A DNA stretch of 64,000 nucleotides, taken from the NCBI RefSeq assembly GCF_021278025.1, contig NZ_JAIBHJ010000004.1, forward strand, positions 185,216 to 249,215. The letters run 5' to 3'. Origin of the DNA: Motilimonas sp. E26 (GTDB lineage Bacteria; Pseudomonadota; Gammaproteobacteria; Enterobacterales; CBDFNC01). A model generated the notes under the pieces. That model was given only the letters and a program-made list of their open reading frames with translations, had not been told where the DNA came from and ran no database searches. Made by a program: the position numbers and the translations under genes. Shown here piece by piece: positions 55,141 through 64,000 of this stretch; positions within the stretch are counted from its first letter, which is position 1, and every line of letters begins with the position of its first letter.

Positions 55141-56085
55141 TTAGTCTTTATAAACTTTAGGGTTGAAGAAGTCTCTTAGCCAATCACCAAGTAAATTGAT
55201 GACTAAGATCAAGCTAACTAAGACGATACCCGGGAATACTGTTATCCACCATGAGCCTGAGAAAATATACTCAAAGCCGATGCTGATCAACGAGCCTAAA
55301 GACGGCTGTGTCACTGGCATGCCTAAACCGAGAAACGATAATGCCGCTTCACTCATAATAGCGTTAGCAATTTGTACCGTTGAAATAACCAAAATGGGCG
55401 ATAAACAGTTTGGCAAAATATGGCGAAACATGATTCGCGGTGCTTTAAGTCCCATGATCAAAGACGCTTCGACATATTCTTTTTTCTTTTCTGCGAGTAC
55501 CGAGGCGCGAATAGTTCGGGCATATTGCGGCCATTCGGCAATGCCGATAATTAATACCAACATTAAAATGGCATATTGGCTGTACATTTCCGAGCCCATG
55601 GCACCTTGAAATATCGCCGATACGATAATCGCGACCATCATGGTGGAAAAGGACAGTTGCACATCCGCAATGCGCATCAATAGGCTATCAATCTTGCCGC
55701 CAAAGTAACCAGCAGACAGGCCTATAACAATACCTAAGAAGAGTTGTAAACCAACTGCTAAAATACCTATGGTAAGAGAAACGCGCATCCCATACATAAT
55801 GGTGCTGAGAATATCGCGGCCTTGGTTATCTGTGCCGAGGAAGAATCGCTCATCACCTTCATCGCTAAATAACACCGGCGGTAGCTCTGAGTCCATGATA
55901 TCGATGCTTTCAAGAGCATAGGGATCATGAGGGGCGATCCAAGGAGAAGTCAGTGCCACAATCACACAGGTTAAAAATACGGCGAAACTGAGCATCGCGA
56001 CTTTGTCGCGTAAAAAGTAATACACAAAATCAGATTGTTTGATTTTTTGCCAGCGGCTTAGGCTAGCGGTGACAGCAGTTGTCAT
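55141..56085 (-). CDS. peptide ABC transporter permease (DppC/OppC-like)
   Basis: The 314-residue inner-membrane protein has an N-terminal hydrophobic segment (residues 28-50), a periplasmic loop with GTDNQGRDILSTIMYGMRVS and four or five more segments. The EAA signature for ATPase contact is near residue 200 (EYVEASLIMGLKAPRIMFRHILPN). This is the C-type permease of the dipeptide/oligopeptide/nickel family. The start is 3 bases after the DppB-like gene, with GGGAT in its end, so the two are translationally coupled. Confidence 0.95.
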   Translation of the reverse strand: MTTAVTASLSRWQKIKQSDFVYYFLRDKVAMLSFAVFLTCVIVALTSPWIAPHDPYALESIDIMDSELPPVLFSDEGDERFFLGTDNQGRDILSTIMYGMRVSLTIGILAVGLQLFLGIVIGLSAGYFGGKIDSLLMRIADVQLSFSTMMVAIIVSAIFQGAMGSEMYSQYAILMLVLIIGIAEWPQYARTIRASVLAEKKKEYVEASLIMGLKAPRIMFRHILPNCLSPILVISTVQIANAIMSEAALSFLGLGMPVTQPSLGSLISIGFEYIFSGSWWITVFPGIVLVSLILVINLLGDWLRDFFNPKVYKD

Positions 56086-56088
56086 AAT

Positions 56089-57063
56089 TTATCCCTTAGC
56101 CGTTAAGTTAACCGTTGGGTTGATCAAGCCGTAAAGCAAATCAACAATGGTATTGGTGATAACAAAAATAAGCCCGACCACAATCACGTAAGCGGTGATC
56201 ACTGGGGTATCGGTGCGTTGAATCGAGTCTAAAAACAAGAACCCTGTGCCCGGCCATTGGAATACTTTTTCCGTTAAAATGGTATAGGCCACCATAGTAC
56301 CAATTTGTACGCCGCCCACGGTGAGTAGGGGTAATAGGGTATTTTTTAGCGCATGCACATACCAAACACGGCGCTGCGGCAAGCCTTTAGCGTAGGCAAA
56401 TTTGACGTATTCTGAGCTTAATTGCTCAATCATTTCACTGCGCACTAAGCGAATAAACAATGGCAGCATAATAGAAGCCAAAGCAAAGGCCGGTAAAATA
56501 AGATGGGATAAACCGTCTAAGGTAAAAAAGCCAGACTCCCAACCGAGCCAATTAGCCGTTTCTCCGCGACCATAAGCGGGTAACCAGCCTAGCTCAATAG
56601 AAAATACATACATCAGTAAAATTGCGGTCAAAAACACTGGGATGGAAATACCGATACTCGAAACGGCCATAATTAACTTACTAAACCAGTTTTTTGGATT
56701 AATCGCGCAATATATGCCAAGGGGAATGGAGAGGCAGATAATAATTAAGGTAGCGGCAAACACCAGCTCCAACGTGGCCACTAACCGGTCTAATATGACC
56801 TCTAGGGCTGGGCGGTTAAAGGTATAAGAGGTACCAAAATCGCCTTGTACCGCGTTAATCAAAAAACGTTTGTATTGCACCGCAAACGGGTCGTTCAAGC
56901 CCATTTCGGTGCGCATTGCTTGGCGCTCGGCTTCTGAAACAGATTGCCCGGTCAGCTCTCGTAATGGATCGCCTAGGTTATCTTTGACAGCAAAGGCCAC
57001 TAGACTGATGACGAGCATCACTATGGTCGCTTGCACTAACCTTTTCAGTAAAAAGGTAAACAT
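56089..57063 (-). CDS. peptide ABC transporter permease (DppB/OppB-like)
   Basis: The 324-residue protein has about six membrane segments, the first at residues 8-30 (TIVMLVISLVAFAVKD). It includes GDPLRELTGQSVSEAERQAMR and an EYVKFAYAKGLPQRRVWYVHALKN signature for the cytoplasmic EAA loop. It fits the B-type permease, with AGGAAGTA before the start. The gene for the binding protein lies upstream, separated by a hairpin that may reduce expression of the permeases relative to it. Confidence 0.95.
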   Translation of the reverse strand: MFTFLLKRLVQATIVMLVISLVAFAVKDNLGDPLRELTGQSVSEAERQAMRTEMGLNDPFAVQYKRFLINAVQGDFGTSYTFNRPALEVILDRLVATLELVFAATLIIICLSIPLGIYCAINPKNWFSKLIMAVSSIGISIPVFLTAILLMYVFSIELGWLPAYGRGETANWLGWESGFFTLDGLSHLILPAFALASIMLPLFIRLVRSEMIEQLSSEYVKFAYAKGLPQRRVWYVHALKNTLLPLLTVGGVQIGTMVAYTILTEKVFQWPGTGFLFLDSIQRTDTPVITAYVIVVGLIFVITNTIVDLLYGLINPTVNLTAKG

Positions 57064-57099
57064 ATTACTTCCTAACAGCTTTAAAGAAGGAAAAGAGAA

Positions 57100-57122
57100 A
57101 AGAGGAGGCAGTGCCCCCTCTT
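57100..57122 (-). terminator. partial terminator or attenuator between binding protein and permease genes
   Basis: AAGAGG and CCTCTT with an inner GGC/GCC, and one mismatch, form a hairpin. On the minus strand it is followed by TTTTCTCTTTTCC. It could give more binding protein than permease by partial termination or by RNA protection. Confidence 0.55.
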
Positions 57123-57171
57123 GAGTTTTAATGTCGGCACGAGTGAAAAATATACTCAGCGCACAGCTGGC

Positions 57172-58728
57172 TTATTCTGCGACCACAAGGTCACCTAAGT
57201 AAGGAAACTCCATCACGTTAATTACCGGCTTCATATCGAGCTTTTTGTTCGCGCCCCATGATAAGTTTTGCCAATGTAAGGGTACAAACGCAGCGTCGTT
57301 ATACAAGGTGGTTTCAACTTGCTTAAGCATGGCAGCACGTTTTTCGGTGTCGGTTTCTACGTTGGCATCGTTCACCAGTTTGTCAACAGCTGGGTTTGAG
57401 TAGTAACCACAGTTGTATTGACCCATGCCGGTTTTTTCATCGCGGGTCATGGTTAAAAACTCGGTGAAGTTAGCGCTGTCTTCGGTATCTGCGTGCCAGC
57501 CTATCATTAGCATGTCAGCGGCACATTTATCAAACTCTGGCCAATATTGCGCTTTTGGCATGGTCTTCAAGTCAACCTTAATACCGATTTTTGCTAGCAT
57601 AGACGCCGCCGCTTGAGCAATTTTGGCATCGTTGATGTAACGATCACTTGGCGCGATCATTGAGAGTTTAAAGCCTTTCTCATAGCCTGCTTCTTTCATT
57701 AGTGCTTTAGCGCGTTTTAAGTCGTAGCGTACTTCAAGTTCAGGTACATGCCCTAAGTAGCCGGCAGGACTTTGCTGTGATGCGACAGTCGCAAAGTCTT
57801 TCATGATTTTTTTCGCGATGCCTTTATTGTTAATGGCATGGACGATAGCCTGGCGTACTCGCACATCTTGCAACGCAGGGTTACTTTTTTGGTTCATCTG
57901 AAACGTGATGATACGGGTACCTGGTAGGGTAACCAGCTCAAGGTTTTTAGCATCTTTGACGCGCTGGTGATCGTTTGGCGCCACCGGTGAAATCATGTCG
58001 ACATCACTCGATAGCAGGGCTGCTACGCGAGTCGCATCTTCTTTAATCGCCACTAATGTTAGCTTGTCTACGTTGCCTGGTGATTGCTTATCCCAATAGC
58101 CGTCAAAGCGCTCAAACTCCCACTTGATGCCTTGCTCTCGGCTTTTTACCACAAATGGTCCGGTGCCAGATAAATGGCCAGAGGCGAAAGTGTTACCAAA
58201 TTTTATTACCGCGGCTTTGTCTTTATTGTTTTCGTCAACGCCGGTATAAAATTTTGAATCCATGGCAAAAATATAAGTCGCCATCGGAAGCAGTAGCGGG
58301 TAGGGCTTAGTGGTGACTAAGTCGATGGTGTAGTCATCGACAATTTTCGCTGAACCAAATACTTCAAATAGGCCTTTGTAGTCGGTACTGCTTTTAAGGC
58401 GGTCTAAGGTCCACGCAATATCTTTGGCGGTGAAGTCGTTACCAGAGTGAAATTTAACGCCTTTGCGCAGATGGAAGCGCATGGTTAATGGGTCAATACG
58501 CTCCCATTTTTCGGCTAAGCGAGATTCAAATTGCAGATCTTGAGTCCAACGTACCAGAGGGTCAAAACTCATGTGCGAGAATTGCATCATGCCCCCAGAT
58601 AGTTGTTCATGAATATCCATTGAGATAGGGTCTGATGCGTAAGCAATGGTGATGTCTGCAGCTTGTGCATTTAAAGCGAAACCGGCCGCAAGCAGGGCTC
58701 CTGCAATTTTTGTCAATCCGTATTTCAT
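57172..58728 (-). CDS. ABC transporter substrate-binding protein (SBP family 5, peptides)
   Basis: The 518-residue protein has a signal peptide of about 23 residues (KIAGALLAAGFALNAQA) and the family 5 motifs: FDPLVRWTQDLQFESRLAEKWE, RKGVKFHSGNDFTAKDIAWTL, and RVRQAIVHAINNKGIAKKI. It binds peptides or related solutes in the periplasm and delivers them to the two permeases below. The start has GGAGCG before the ATG. The specificity (dipeptides, oligopeptides, nickel or glutathione) cannot be told from sequence alone. Confidence 0.95.
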   Translation of the reverse strand: MKYGLTKIAGALLAAGFALNAQAADITIAYASDPISMDIHEQLSGGMMQFSHMSFDPLVRWTQDLQFESRLAEKWERIDPLTMRFHLRKGVKFHSGNDFTAKDIAWTLDRLKSSTDYKGLFEVFGSAKIVDDYTIDLVTTKPYPLLLPMATYIFAMDSKFYTGVDENNKDKAAVIKFGNTFASGHLSGTGPFVVKSREQGIKWEFERFDGYWDKQSPGNVDKLTLVAIKEDATRVAALLSSDVDMISPVAPNDHQRVKDAKNLELVTLPGTRIITFQMNQKSNPALQDVRVRQAIVHAINNKGIAKKIMKDFATVASQQSPAGYLGHVPELEVRYDLKRAKALMKEAGYEKGFKLSMIAPSDRYINDAKIAQAAASMLAKIGIKVDLKTMPKAQYWPEFDKCAADMLMIGWHADTEDSANFTEFLTMTRDEKTGMGQYNCGYYSNPAVDKLVNDANVETDTEKRAAMLKQVETTLYNDAAFVPLHWQNLSWGANKKLDMKPVINVMEFPYLGDLVVAE

Positions 58729-58823
58729 TTATACGCTCCAATGTTGTTGTTTTGCATTTAAATTTAGGTTTATTGTTGTTCTATCGCTATGTTGCGACTT
58801 GGTTGTGCTACTTAATGGTCTAG

Positions 58824-60548
58824 TTAAGATGATGCAATTTGTAAGTGTGCTTTACTCAAGTTCTCAAACGATGGCATTAGCGAAATTAAGTTTTTACTGT
58901 ATTCATCTTGTGGTGAAGTAAAAATTTGTTCGCTGTCACCCACCTCAACTAAGCAGCCGTGTCGCATCACACCCACGCGATCGCACATTTGTCTGATCAC
59001 CGGTAAATCGTGACTAATAAACAGCATAGTGAGGTTTAATTCATCTTGTAAGTCTTTCAATAAATTTAATATTTGCGCTTGCACTGACACATCTAACGCT
59101 GACGTGGGCTCATCACAAATTAAGAATCGTGGTCTTGTGGCTAGGGCTCTGGCGATGGAAATACGCTGGCGCTGACCACCGGAAAATTCATGTGGGTATT
59201 TAATGCCTGATTTACGGCCCAATCCAACATGATCGAGTAGGTCGGCCACGATTTGCTCGACTTGTTGATTATTTTCGGCCAGTTTGTGAAAGCGAATCGG
59301 CTCAGCAATAATGTCAGCTACCTTCATTCTTGGGTTCATGGAGGTGTATGGGTTTTGAAACACCATTTGCATTTGACGGCGAATTGGTCGGCGCGCTTGC
59401 TCATTTTTTAGTGCGGTAAGATCAACGCCTTCAAAAGTTATTTTGCCACTTTGCGGCGCATATAAACCGGCGATGGCGCGCGCGATAGTCGATTTACCAC
59501 TGCCACTTTCACCCACTAAGCCGAACGTTTCTCCCTCAAAAATTTCAAATGACACATTGTTGGAGGCTTGCACATATTCACGACGACTGGCAAAAATGGA
59601 GTCTTTGGTGGTAAAGCGTAAGTTGACGTTTTCCACTTTGAGCAGAGGGCCTTGATATTCTTTTTGGTCTTGAGATTGCCCCAACCAATGATTCGCTATA
59701 TCGAGCTGGTGCAATTCTTCTGCTTCTTCGATGTAATTAACCAATGGAAAGCGAACCAATTTGATATCACTGCGTGGCACTGCAGAAATTAGGCTTTTAG
59801 TGTATTCATGCTCAGGCGCGCCTAATACTTGGCTAGTGGTGCCCATTTCGACTAGCTCACCGCGATACATCACGGCCACTTTATCTGTCACACTCGATAC
59901 AACGCCCATATCATGTGTGACTAGCATGCAGCCGACTTGACGCTCTTTACACAGGGTTTTAATCAATTGCAGGATTTGATCTTGAATCGAAACATCCAGC
60001 GCCGTGGTTGGCTCATCGGCAATGATTAATTGTGGATTACAAATTAAGGCAATGGCGATCACCACACGTTGGCGCATACCGCCGGAAAATTGATGTGGAT
60101 ATTGTTTAATGCGCAGTTCAGGCTTGGGAATGCCAACGGCATTAAGCATGTCAATCGAACGCTGGTAAGCTTCTTCACGGGTTACTTTTTCATTGGCTAA
60201 CACTGTTTCGATCATTTGTTGTTCAATAGTGAACAAGGTATTCAGCGAGGTCATCGGATCTTGAAAAATAAAACCGATTTTTGAGCCTCGTACCGCGCGC
60301 ATTTGCTCGCGAGTGAGACCGGAAATTTTTTCACCATTGAGAAAAACATCGCCGTTGGCAATGACACCTGGTGGGCTAAGCAGATCGATCACCGCGTTGC
60401 CGATGGTTGACTTGCCCGCACCAGACTCGCCAACAATGCCAACAATTTCTCCTGCTTCAACGGATAAAGAAAGGTCTTTGACCGCTACCATCACGCCATG
60501 ACGTGAGGGATATTCGATTTGAAGGTGCTGCACTTCAAGTAGTGACAT
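58824..60548 (-). CDS. fused dual ATPase of a peptide ABC transporter (DppD-DppF-like)
   Basis: The protein has two complete ABC modules in one chain. The first has [25 protein letters not shown] and [11 protein letters not shown]; the second has [27 protein letters not shown] and [11 protein letters not shown]. The ATG at 60548 gives 574 residues; an in-frame TTG six codons upstream at 60566 is also possible. Most Dpp/Opp systems encode the two as separate proteins. It is the first gene of the operon, before the binding protein, and drives import of peptide-like substrates. Similar fused ATPases are known for example in YejF and GsiA. Confidence 0.95.
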   Translation of the reverse strand: MSLLEVQHLQIEYPSRHGVMVAVKDLSLSVEAGEIVGIVGESGAGKSTIGNAVIDLLSPPGVIANGDVFLNGEKISGLTREQMRAVRGSKIGFIFQDPMTSLNTLFTIEQQMIETVLANEKVTREEAYQRSIDMLNAVGIPKPELRIKQYPHQFSGGMRQRVVIAIALICNPQLIIADEPTTALDVSIQDQILQLIKTLCKERQVGCMLVTHDMGVVSSVTDKVAVMYRGELVEMGTTSQVLGAPEHEYTKSLISAVPRSDIKLVRFPLVNYIEEAEELHQLDIANHWLGQSQDQKEYQGPLLKVENVNLRFTTKDSIFASRREYVQASNNVSFEIFEGETFGLVGESGSGKSTIARAIAGLYAPQSGKITFEGVDLTALKNEQARRPIRRQMQMVFQNPYTSMNPRMKVADIIAEPIRFHKLAENNQQVEQIVADLLDHVGLGRKSGIKYPHEFSGGQRQRISIARALATRPRFLICDEPTSALDVSVQAQILNLLKDLQDELNLTMLFISHDLPVIRQMCDRVGVMRHGCLVEVGDSEQIFTSPQDEYSKNLISLMPSFENLSKAHLQIASS

Positions 60549-60566
60549 ATGCTTACTCTGACTCAA

Positions 60567-61004
60567 TCCTAAGTCCTTTGTTTTTAATATAGGCTATAAC
60601 TATAGTGAATTAATTTAGCATTATGGTGGGCTAAATTAGAGCTTACTGAATAATATGTAAAGCTGTTTGATCACATATTTGCGACATAAAAATCTAATAT
60701 ATGTGTATAAGAAAGCGGTATTTTTGAGTTTTTTTCAATTTAACAACATTTATATGCATATGGAAGAGTGAATTTAAACCAATTATTATTCTATGTTTTT
60801 GGTTTTATATTCTTGCTTTTGTTTGGTGGGTAGTTGTTAAGTCTATAATTTAATTTTCAACCAACTGTATATCTCATTTTAATCTCGTTATCTGAATAAT
60901 CCTACTTATTTGGTTTTTTCAACTAAGGACATGACTTGTAACGTTCTAGTTAATGAATGATTATTTGTTAGTCTGCGCTAAATTATTCACCTGATTTACT
61001 AAAT
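60567..61004. other. divergent control region between transporter operon and peptidase
   Basis: This A/T-rich region of 438 nt holds no gene. It must contain the promoters of both the transporter operon (minus) and the peptidase-kinase pair (plus). I could not place a confident -35/-10 pair or a known operator. Confidence 0.4.
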
Positions 61005-62150
61005 ATGCATGGCATGAAAGATAAAATGGATTTATTGTGCCCAAATGATGAGAGCCAAGCTTGGAAGCTAACATTGAATAAACACCAAAATTTTATCGAT
61101 TTATTGCGCGTTTTGATCCGCCAACCAAGTGTTGTTGGAGCTGAACATTCATTTTTCCGAGTGCTTCAGCGTGAGTTGGAAGAGCGTGGCGCCAAAGTGA
61201 CTTGGTATGAAGGCCTGCTGGTCGCTCAAGGTAACCAGCCAGATAGCGCCATGTTTTCGGCGCATATTGACCGTCATGGCTTAATTTGCACGGGTCCAAA
61301 TGAGTTTCAATACGCGGCATTCGTCACTGGTCACCGTTCTGACTTGCTCGGTAATTCAGTCTCTGAAAAGTTAATGACCAAGATAGTGGATCGATTTCGT
61401 AACGTACCGCTAACCGCTTATGAGCCTTGGTCTGGTTCATATCGTGGCGCAGGCATGATCAAAAATGCTTACATTTGTGAATTTCGCAATAACCTTATTT
61501 TTGAAGTGGAAGGGTTAGAGCATTTAGTGGCAGGCACGCCAGTGGCGTTTACCGATAGCTTAAAAATGCAAGATGGCTTACTCACGGGGCAACTAGATAA
61601 TGTGATGACAGCAGCGGCATTAGTGCATTTATTTGGTTTAGGTTTCCAAGGCACAGCCTTTTTTACCGCGGAAGAAGAATCGGGCAGCAGTTGGCGCTAT
61701 TTATTAGAATGGTTTCGCCGCTTTAATGGGGCGACGGATAAGCTAATCGTAGTGGATACCAGCCCGTTTCCTGATCGTGCAAGTTTAGAAGCGCAGCAAG
61801 TGGTATTGCGTCGCCGCGATGCTAATGCAAGCTTTAATGAAGCGTTAACGAATCAATTAGAGCAAATGTGTCTCAATAACGGCATAACCTATGCTTATAA
61901 AGATGCCTATATTGAAGCGCAAAACAAAATTGCTTTGGCCGAGGGAAGGGAGCCTGCGTCATTAGGCAGCACTGAATTAGGTCGGATCACGGCGGCATCA
62001 AATGGTTTTGTTCAAGGCACTACTTTACAAGTCCCAACAATGGGCTATCACACTATGGAAGAGTCGGCATTATTGGGCTCAAGTGACGCATTTTTATCTC
62101 TTTTATTAGAATTATCAGGGATCACAACCGAGGGTCAAAACGTTATATGA
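61005..62150 (+). CDS. M42/M20-like zinc metallopeptidase
   Basis: The 381-residue protein has the two-metal peptidase pattern: FSAHIDRHG with His87 and Asp89, GQLDN with the bridging Asp198, AEEESGSSW with the catalytic Glu pair at 223-225, VVDTSPF with an Asp ligand, and a final histidine (His349, GYHTMEES). This order and spacing fit M42 aminopeptidases (FrvX/tetrahedral aminopeptidase type). Other ATGs at 61014 and 61026 are possible starts, and no strong ribosome binding site decides. It is divergent from a peptide ABC transporter and overlaps a RIO-type kinase gene by four bases. Confidence 0.85.
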   Translation: MHGMKDKMDLLCPNDESQAWKLTLNKHQNFIDLLRVLIRQPSVVGAEHSFFRVLQRELEERGAKVTWYEGLLVAQGNQPDSAMFSAHIDRHGLICTGPNEFQYAAFVTGHRSDLLGNSVSEKLMTKIVDRFRNVPLTAYEPWSGSYRGAGMIKNAYICEFRNNLIFEVEGLEHLVAGTPVAFTDSLKMQDGLLTGQLDNVMTAAALVHLFGLGFQGTAFFTAEEESGSSWRYLLEWFRRFNGATDKLIVVDTSPFPDRASLEAQQVVLRRRDANASFNEALTNQLEQMCLNNGITYAYKDAYIEAQNKIALAEGREPASLGSTELGRITAASNGFVQGTTLQVPTMGYHTMEESALLGSSDAFLSLLLELSGITTEGQNVI

Positions 62151-62992
62151 AGGTACCTGCGCAAATTTTGTCTTTAGTAGAAGACGGCATTGTTGACGAG
62201 GTGATAAGCCAATTGATGAGTGGCAAAGAAGCGGCCGTTTACGTCGTTCGTTGCGGTGATGAAATTCGCTGCGCTAAGGTTTACAAAGAGGCAGCGAAGC
62301 GGAGCTTTAAACAAGCGGTACAATACCGAGAAGGGCGCAAAGTGCGTAATAGTCGTCGAGCTCGCGCGATGGAAAAAGGTTCGAATTTTGGTCGTAATGA
62401 ACAAGAAAAAATTTGGCAAAATGCCGAAGTCGATGCCTTATACGCGTTAGAGCGGGCAGGCGTGCGTGTACCGCAGCCTTACGGTTGTTTTGATGGTGTG
62501 CTTATTATGGAGCTAGTGACAGAAGAAGATGGCACTGTGGCTTCAAGGCTTAATGATGTCAGTATGTCAGCTGAGCAGGCGATTGAAGACCACCAAGTGA
62601 TGATTAACTATATTCAACGAATGCTGTGTATTGGCATAGTGCACGGCGACTTGTCGGAGTTTAACGTGTTGGTGGATGACTACGGCCCGGTGATCATTGA
62701 TTTACCCCAAGCCGTGAATGCTGCTGCTAATAACAATGCGAAATGGATGTTTGAGCGTGATGTTAATAATATGCGCGCTTATTACGGCCAGTATGCTCCT
62801 GAGCTGTTGACTACTCAATACGCTAAAGAAATGTGGGCGTTGTATGAAGTGGGCGATTTATCACCCGATACGGAGTTAACTGGTGAGTTTGTCGCACCAG
62901 AGCATGCGGCTAATGTAGAGTCGATTTTAGACGAGATTTATGCTGCTCAGCTTGAGGCAGAAGAAAAACAACTCAGTATAGAAGACAATTAG
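62147..62992 (+). CDS. RIO-type serine/threonine protein kinase
   Basis: The 281-residue protein has the atypical RIO kinase pattern: an ATP loop region SGKEAAVYVVRCGDEIRCAKVYK with lysine in AKVYK, the catalytic HGDLSEFNVLV (His166, Asp168, Asn173) and the metal-binding IIDLPQ (Asp185). Typical RIO proteins have DFPQ there; leucine in place of phenylalanine is a minor change. Archaeal and eukaryotic RIO kinases act in ribosome maturation; bacterial targets are unknown. The start ATG overlaps the stop of the peptidase gene (ATGA), indicating coupled translation. Confidence 0.9.
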   Translation: MKVPAQILSLVEDGIVDEVISQLMSGKEAAVYVVRCGDEIRCAKVYKEAAKRSFKQAVQYREGRKVRNSRRARAMEKGSNFGRNEQEKIWQNAEVDALYALERAGVRVPQPYGCFDGVLIMELVTEEDGTVASRLNDVSMSAEQAIEDHQVMINYIQRMLCIGIVHGDLSEFNVLVDDYGPVIIDLPQAVNAAANNNAKWMFERDVNNMRAYYGQYAPELLTTQYAKEMWALYEVGDLSPDTELTGEFVAPEHAANVESILDEIYAAQLEAEEKQLSIEDN

Positions 62993-63013
62993 CTGCATAG
63001 CTGCAGCCTTTTT
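62991..63013 (+). terminator. intrinsic terminator of the peptidase-kinase operon
   Basis: GCTGCA and TGCAGC with a 4-nt loop overlap the last base of the kinase stop codon, followed by CTTTTT. Confidence 0.8.
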
Positions 63014-63848
63014 GTGATTCAGCAACTGGTGTTTTGCTCAGTAACAAACCAATCGCTATCATTTTTGCACTAAATACCTAAAGCTATTTATTATTACTTT
63101 CAATTACTTAATTGCCGCATGCTGGCGGCTTTTTCTTCCTAATGACTTAACCCGAGTTCTGGATAAGTAAACAACATGTTTTTCCTGCAAAAACGCGGTA
63201 AAAATATCCCTATACGCTTTGCATTTTCATCCTTGAAAACGAAATTTTGCAGTAAAATATATTGTATCCGCTTGTAATTGGCTTAAGCAAAACTGAGGTT
63301 ACTTACCTTTTTTCGTTAAAAGTCGTCTAATCCCTGTTGATTTAAGGGGCTGAAGCTAAACTTTGATAGCACCAGCCAAATCTTGGCACCGTTAATATTT
63401 CTGATGCCTAAATTTCCTTTAGCCCTTTGTATTTATATTGCGATTCCAGCCCTGCATTATTTCATCACTCACCGCTAAAGCAGAAAGCCTCAGGCTGCGT
63501 CATATTGCTTCATTTTAGGTTAGTTATTGGCGCGGTTTTCAGATCATTAAACGTTAACAATGAGTCATCTTGTTAATGTCAATATAGTTATTGGATAAGA
63601 AATAAATAGTTAATATTGCTGCAATAATTAGATTGAGAGGAAGATGGTTTTGCTAAAGTAAATTTTTATAGTGATATTCTCTTTTTTGCTTGTACGGGAG
63701 TCAAGGTTGTACCTATCAAAGGGTGGAATGCCCTTGCTATATTTGACTGTAATATGCTTTTTTTGAGCTTGTACTCATTATATGTATTTGTTAATAAAAG
63801 ACATTTACACATTGATTGAAGCTTGGTTATAAAGCTCATGTGTTCAAT
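63014..63848. other. long intergenic stretch, no gene recognised
   Basis: About 830 nt with no convincing coding frame on either strand. A strong hairpin with a T tract lies at 63112-63136. Around 63143 is TTAACCCGAGTTCTGGATAA, which I loosely associate with the ends of insertion sequences in marine gammaproteobacteria. A minus-strand tail (ATGAAGCAATATGACGCAGC, then TGA) near 63507 has no open frame before it. An insertion-sequence relic is possible but unproven. The right part should hold the promoter of the gene at 63849. Confidence 0.4.
63112..63136 (+). terminator. terminator-like hairpin with no gene just upstream
   Basis: GCCGC and GCGGC enclose a 6-nt loop, followed by TTTTT. It is 100 nt beyond the kinase operon terminator, so it may be a back-up terminator or the end of a small RNA. 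Confidence 0.6.
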
Positions 63849-64000
63849 ATGAGTATCTTTATTATGTTATCTAATGACCCTTGGGTAGAGTCGGTTTACC
63901 CTTTTAGTGATCTACAACGCTTGCTCTATAAAGCTGATCCCGATGTGAAAATGGCCGAAGCTGTGCGTCAGTTTGATGGTGTGTTTAGCCAAGACAGGTT
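63849..64000 (+). CDS. partial hypothetical protein, cut by the window end
   Basis: The first 50 codons are visible: M-S-I-F-I-M, then SNDPWVESVYPFSDLQRLLYK and ADPDVKMAEAVRQFDGVFSQ. No ribosome binding site is evident. An ATG at 63864 is an alternative start. The composition is protein-like and has no stop up to the end. No family can be given from this part. Confidence 0.55.
   Translation, partial: MSIFIMLSNDPWVESVYPFSDLQRLLYKADPDVKMAEAVRQFDGVFSQDR

Overview
This window reads as ordinary chromosomal DNA of a marine-type gammaproteobacterium. The protein set (HexR-PykA, FadE, AstB, DusC, RluF, SmrB-PrmB-AroC, PriC-YbaM, YbaN-Apt-DnaX-YbaB) and an ERIC/IRU-type intergenic repeat fit the Alteromonadales/Vibrionales side of the class. 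The genus cannot be fixed from the sequence alone. Gene density is high, many genes are tightly packed or overlapping, and I see no phage, CRISPR array, intact insertion sequence or plasmid replication function.

Layout. 1-330: tandem tRNA-Val(UAC) genes, the first cut by the window edge, followed by a decayed third copy. 0.5-4.7 kb: a phospholipase-D-type lipoprotein, a Tag-like glycosylase, an unknown CxxC protein and a META-domain lipoprotein. 5.5-9.1 kb: pfkA, a putative methyltransferase and astB. 9.4-19.5 kb: topA, a hypothetical gene, glgC, fadE, pykA and hexR, a run rich in central carbon metabolism. 19.9-25.6 kb: purE-purK, a membrane methyltransferase, a BolA gene coupled to a PLP enzyme, rluF and an arylamine N-acetyltransferase. 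25.8-29.9 kb (minus): a very compact dinG-TSUP-priC-DUF2057-ybaM operon. 30.5-38.2 kb: a porin, a second DUF2057 gene, a DksA-like protein, dusC and the ybaN-apt-dnaX-ybaB cluster. 38.5-45.3 kb: an ACT protein, def, two VOC proteins around a decayed gene, an M16 peptidase and sixA with an ERIC element directly behind its stop. 45.3-51.6 kb: smrB, prmB, aroC, ydiJ and menI. 51.7-55 kb: two unknown proteins and a chemotaxis receptor. 55.1-63 kb: an oligopeptide-type ABC transporter operon divergent from an M42-like peptidase that is translationally coupled to a RIO-type kinase. A partial gene runs off the right edge.

Themes. pfkA, pykA, hexR, glgC and fadE cover glycolysis, glycogen synthesis and fatty-acid oxidation, with HexR as the likely local regulator. 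The right end looks like a peptide import and cleavage locus. The priC/ybaM and ybaN/apt/dnaX/ybaB blocks that adjoin in Escherichia coli are separated here by a porin, a DUF2057 gene, a dksA-like gene and dusC, and recR is missing from its usual place after ybaB.

No clear new defence or mobile system is visible. The items most worth a second look are the M42 peptidase-RIO kinase pair, an unlisted 52-residue membrane peptide divergent to dusC, the decayed tRNA, a frameshifted small ORF and a two-lesion pseudogene.
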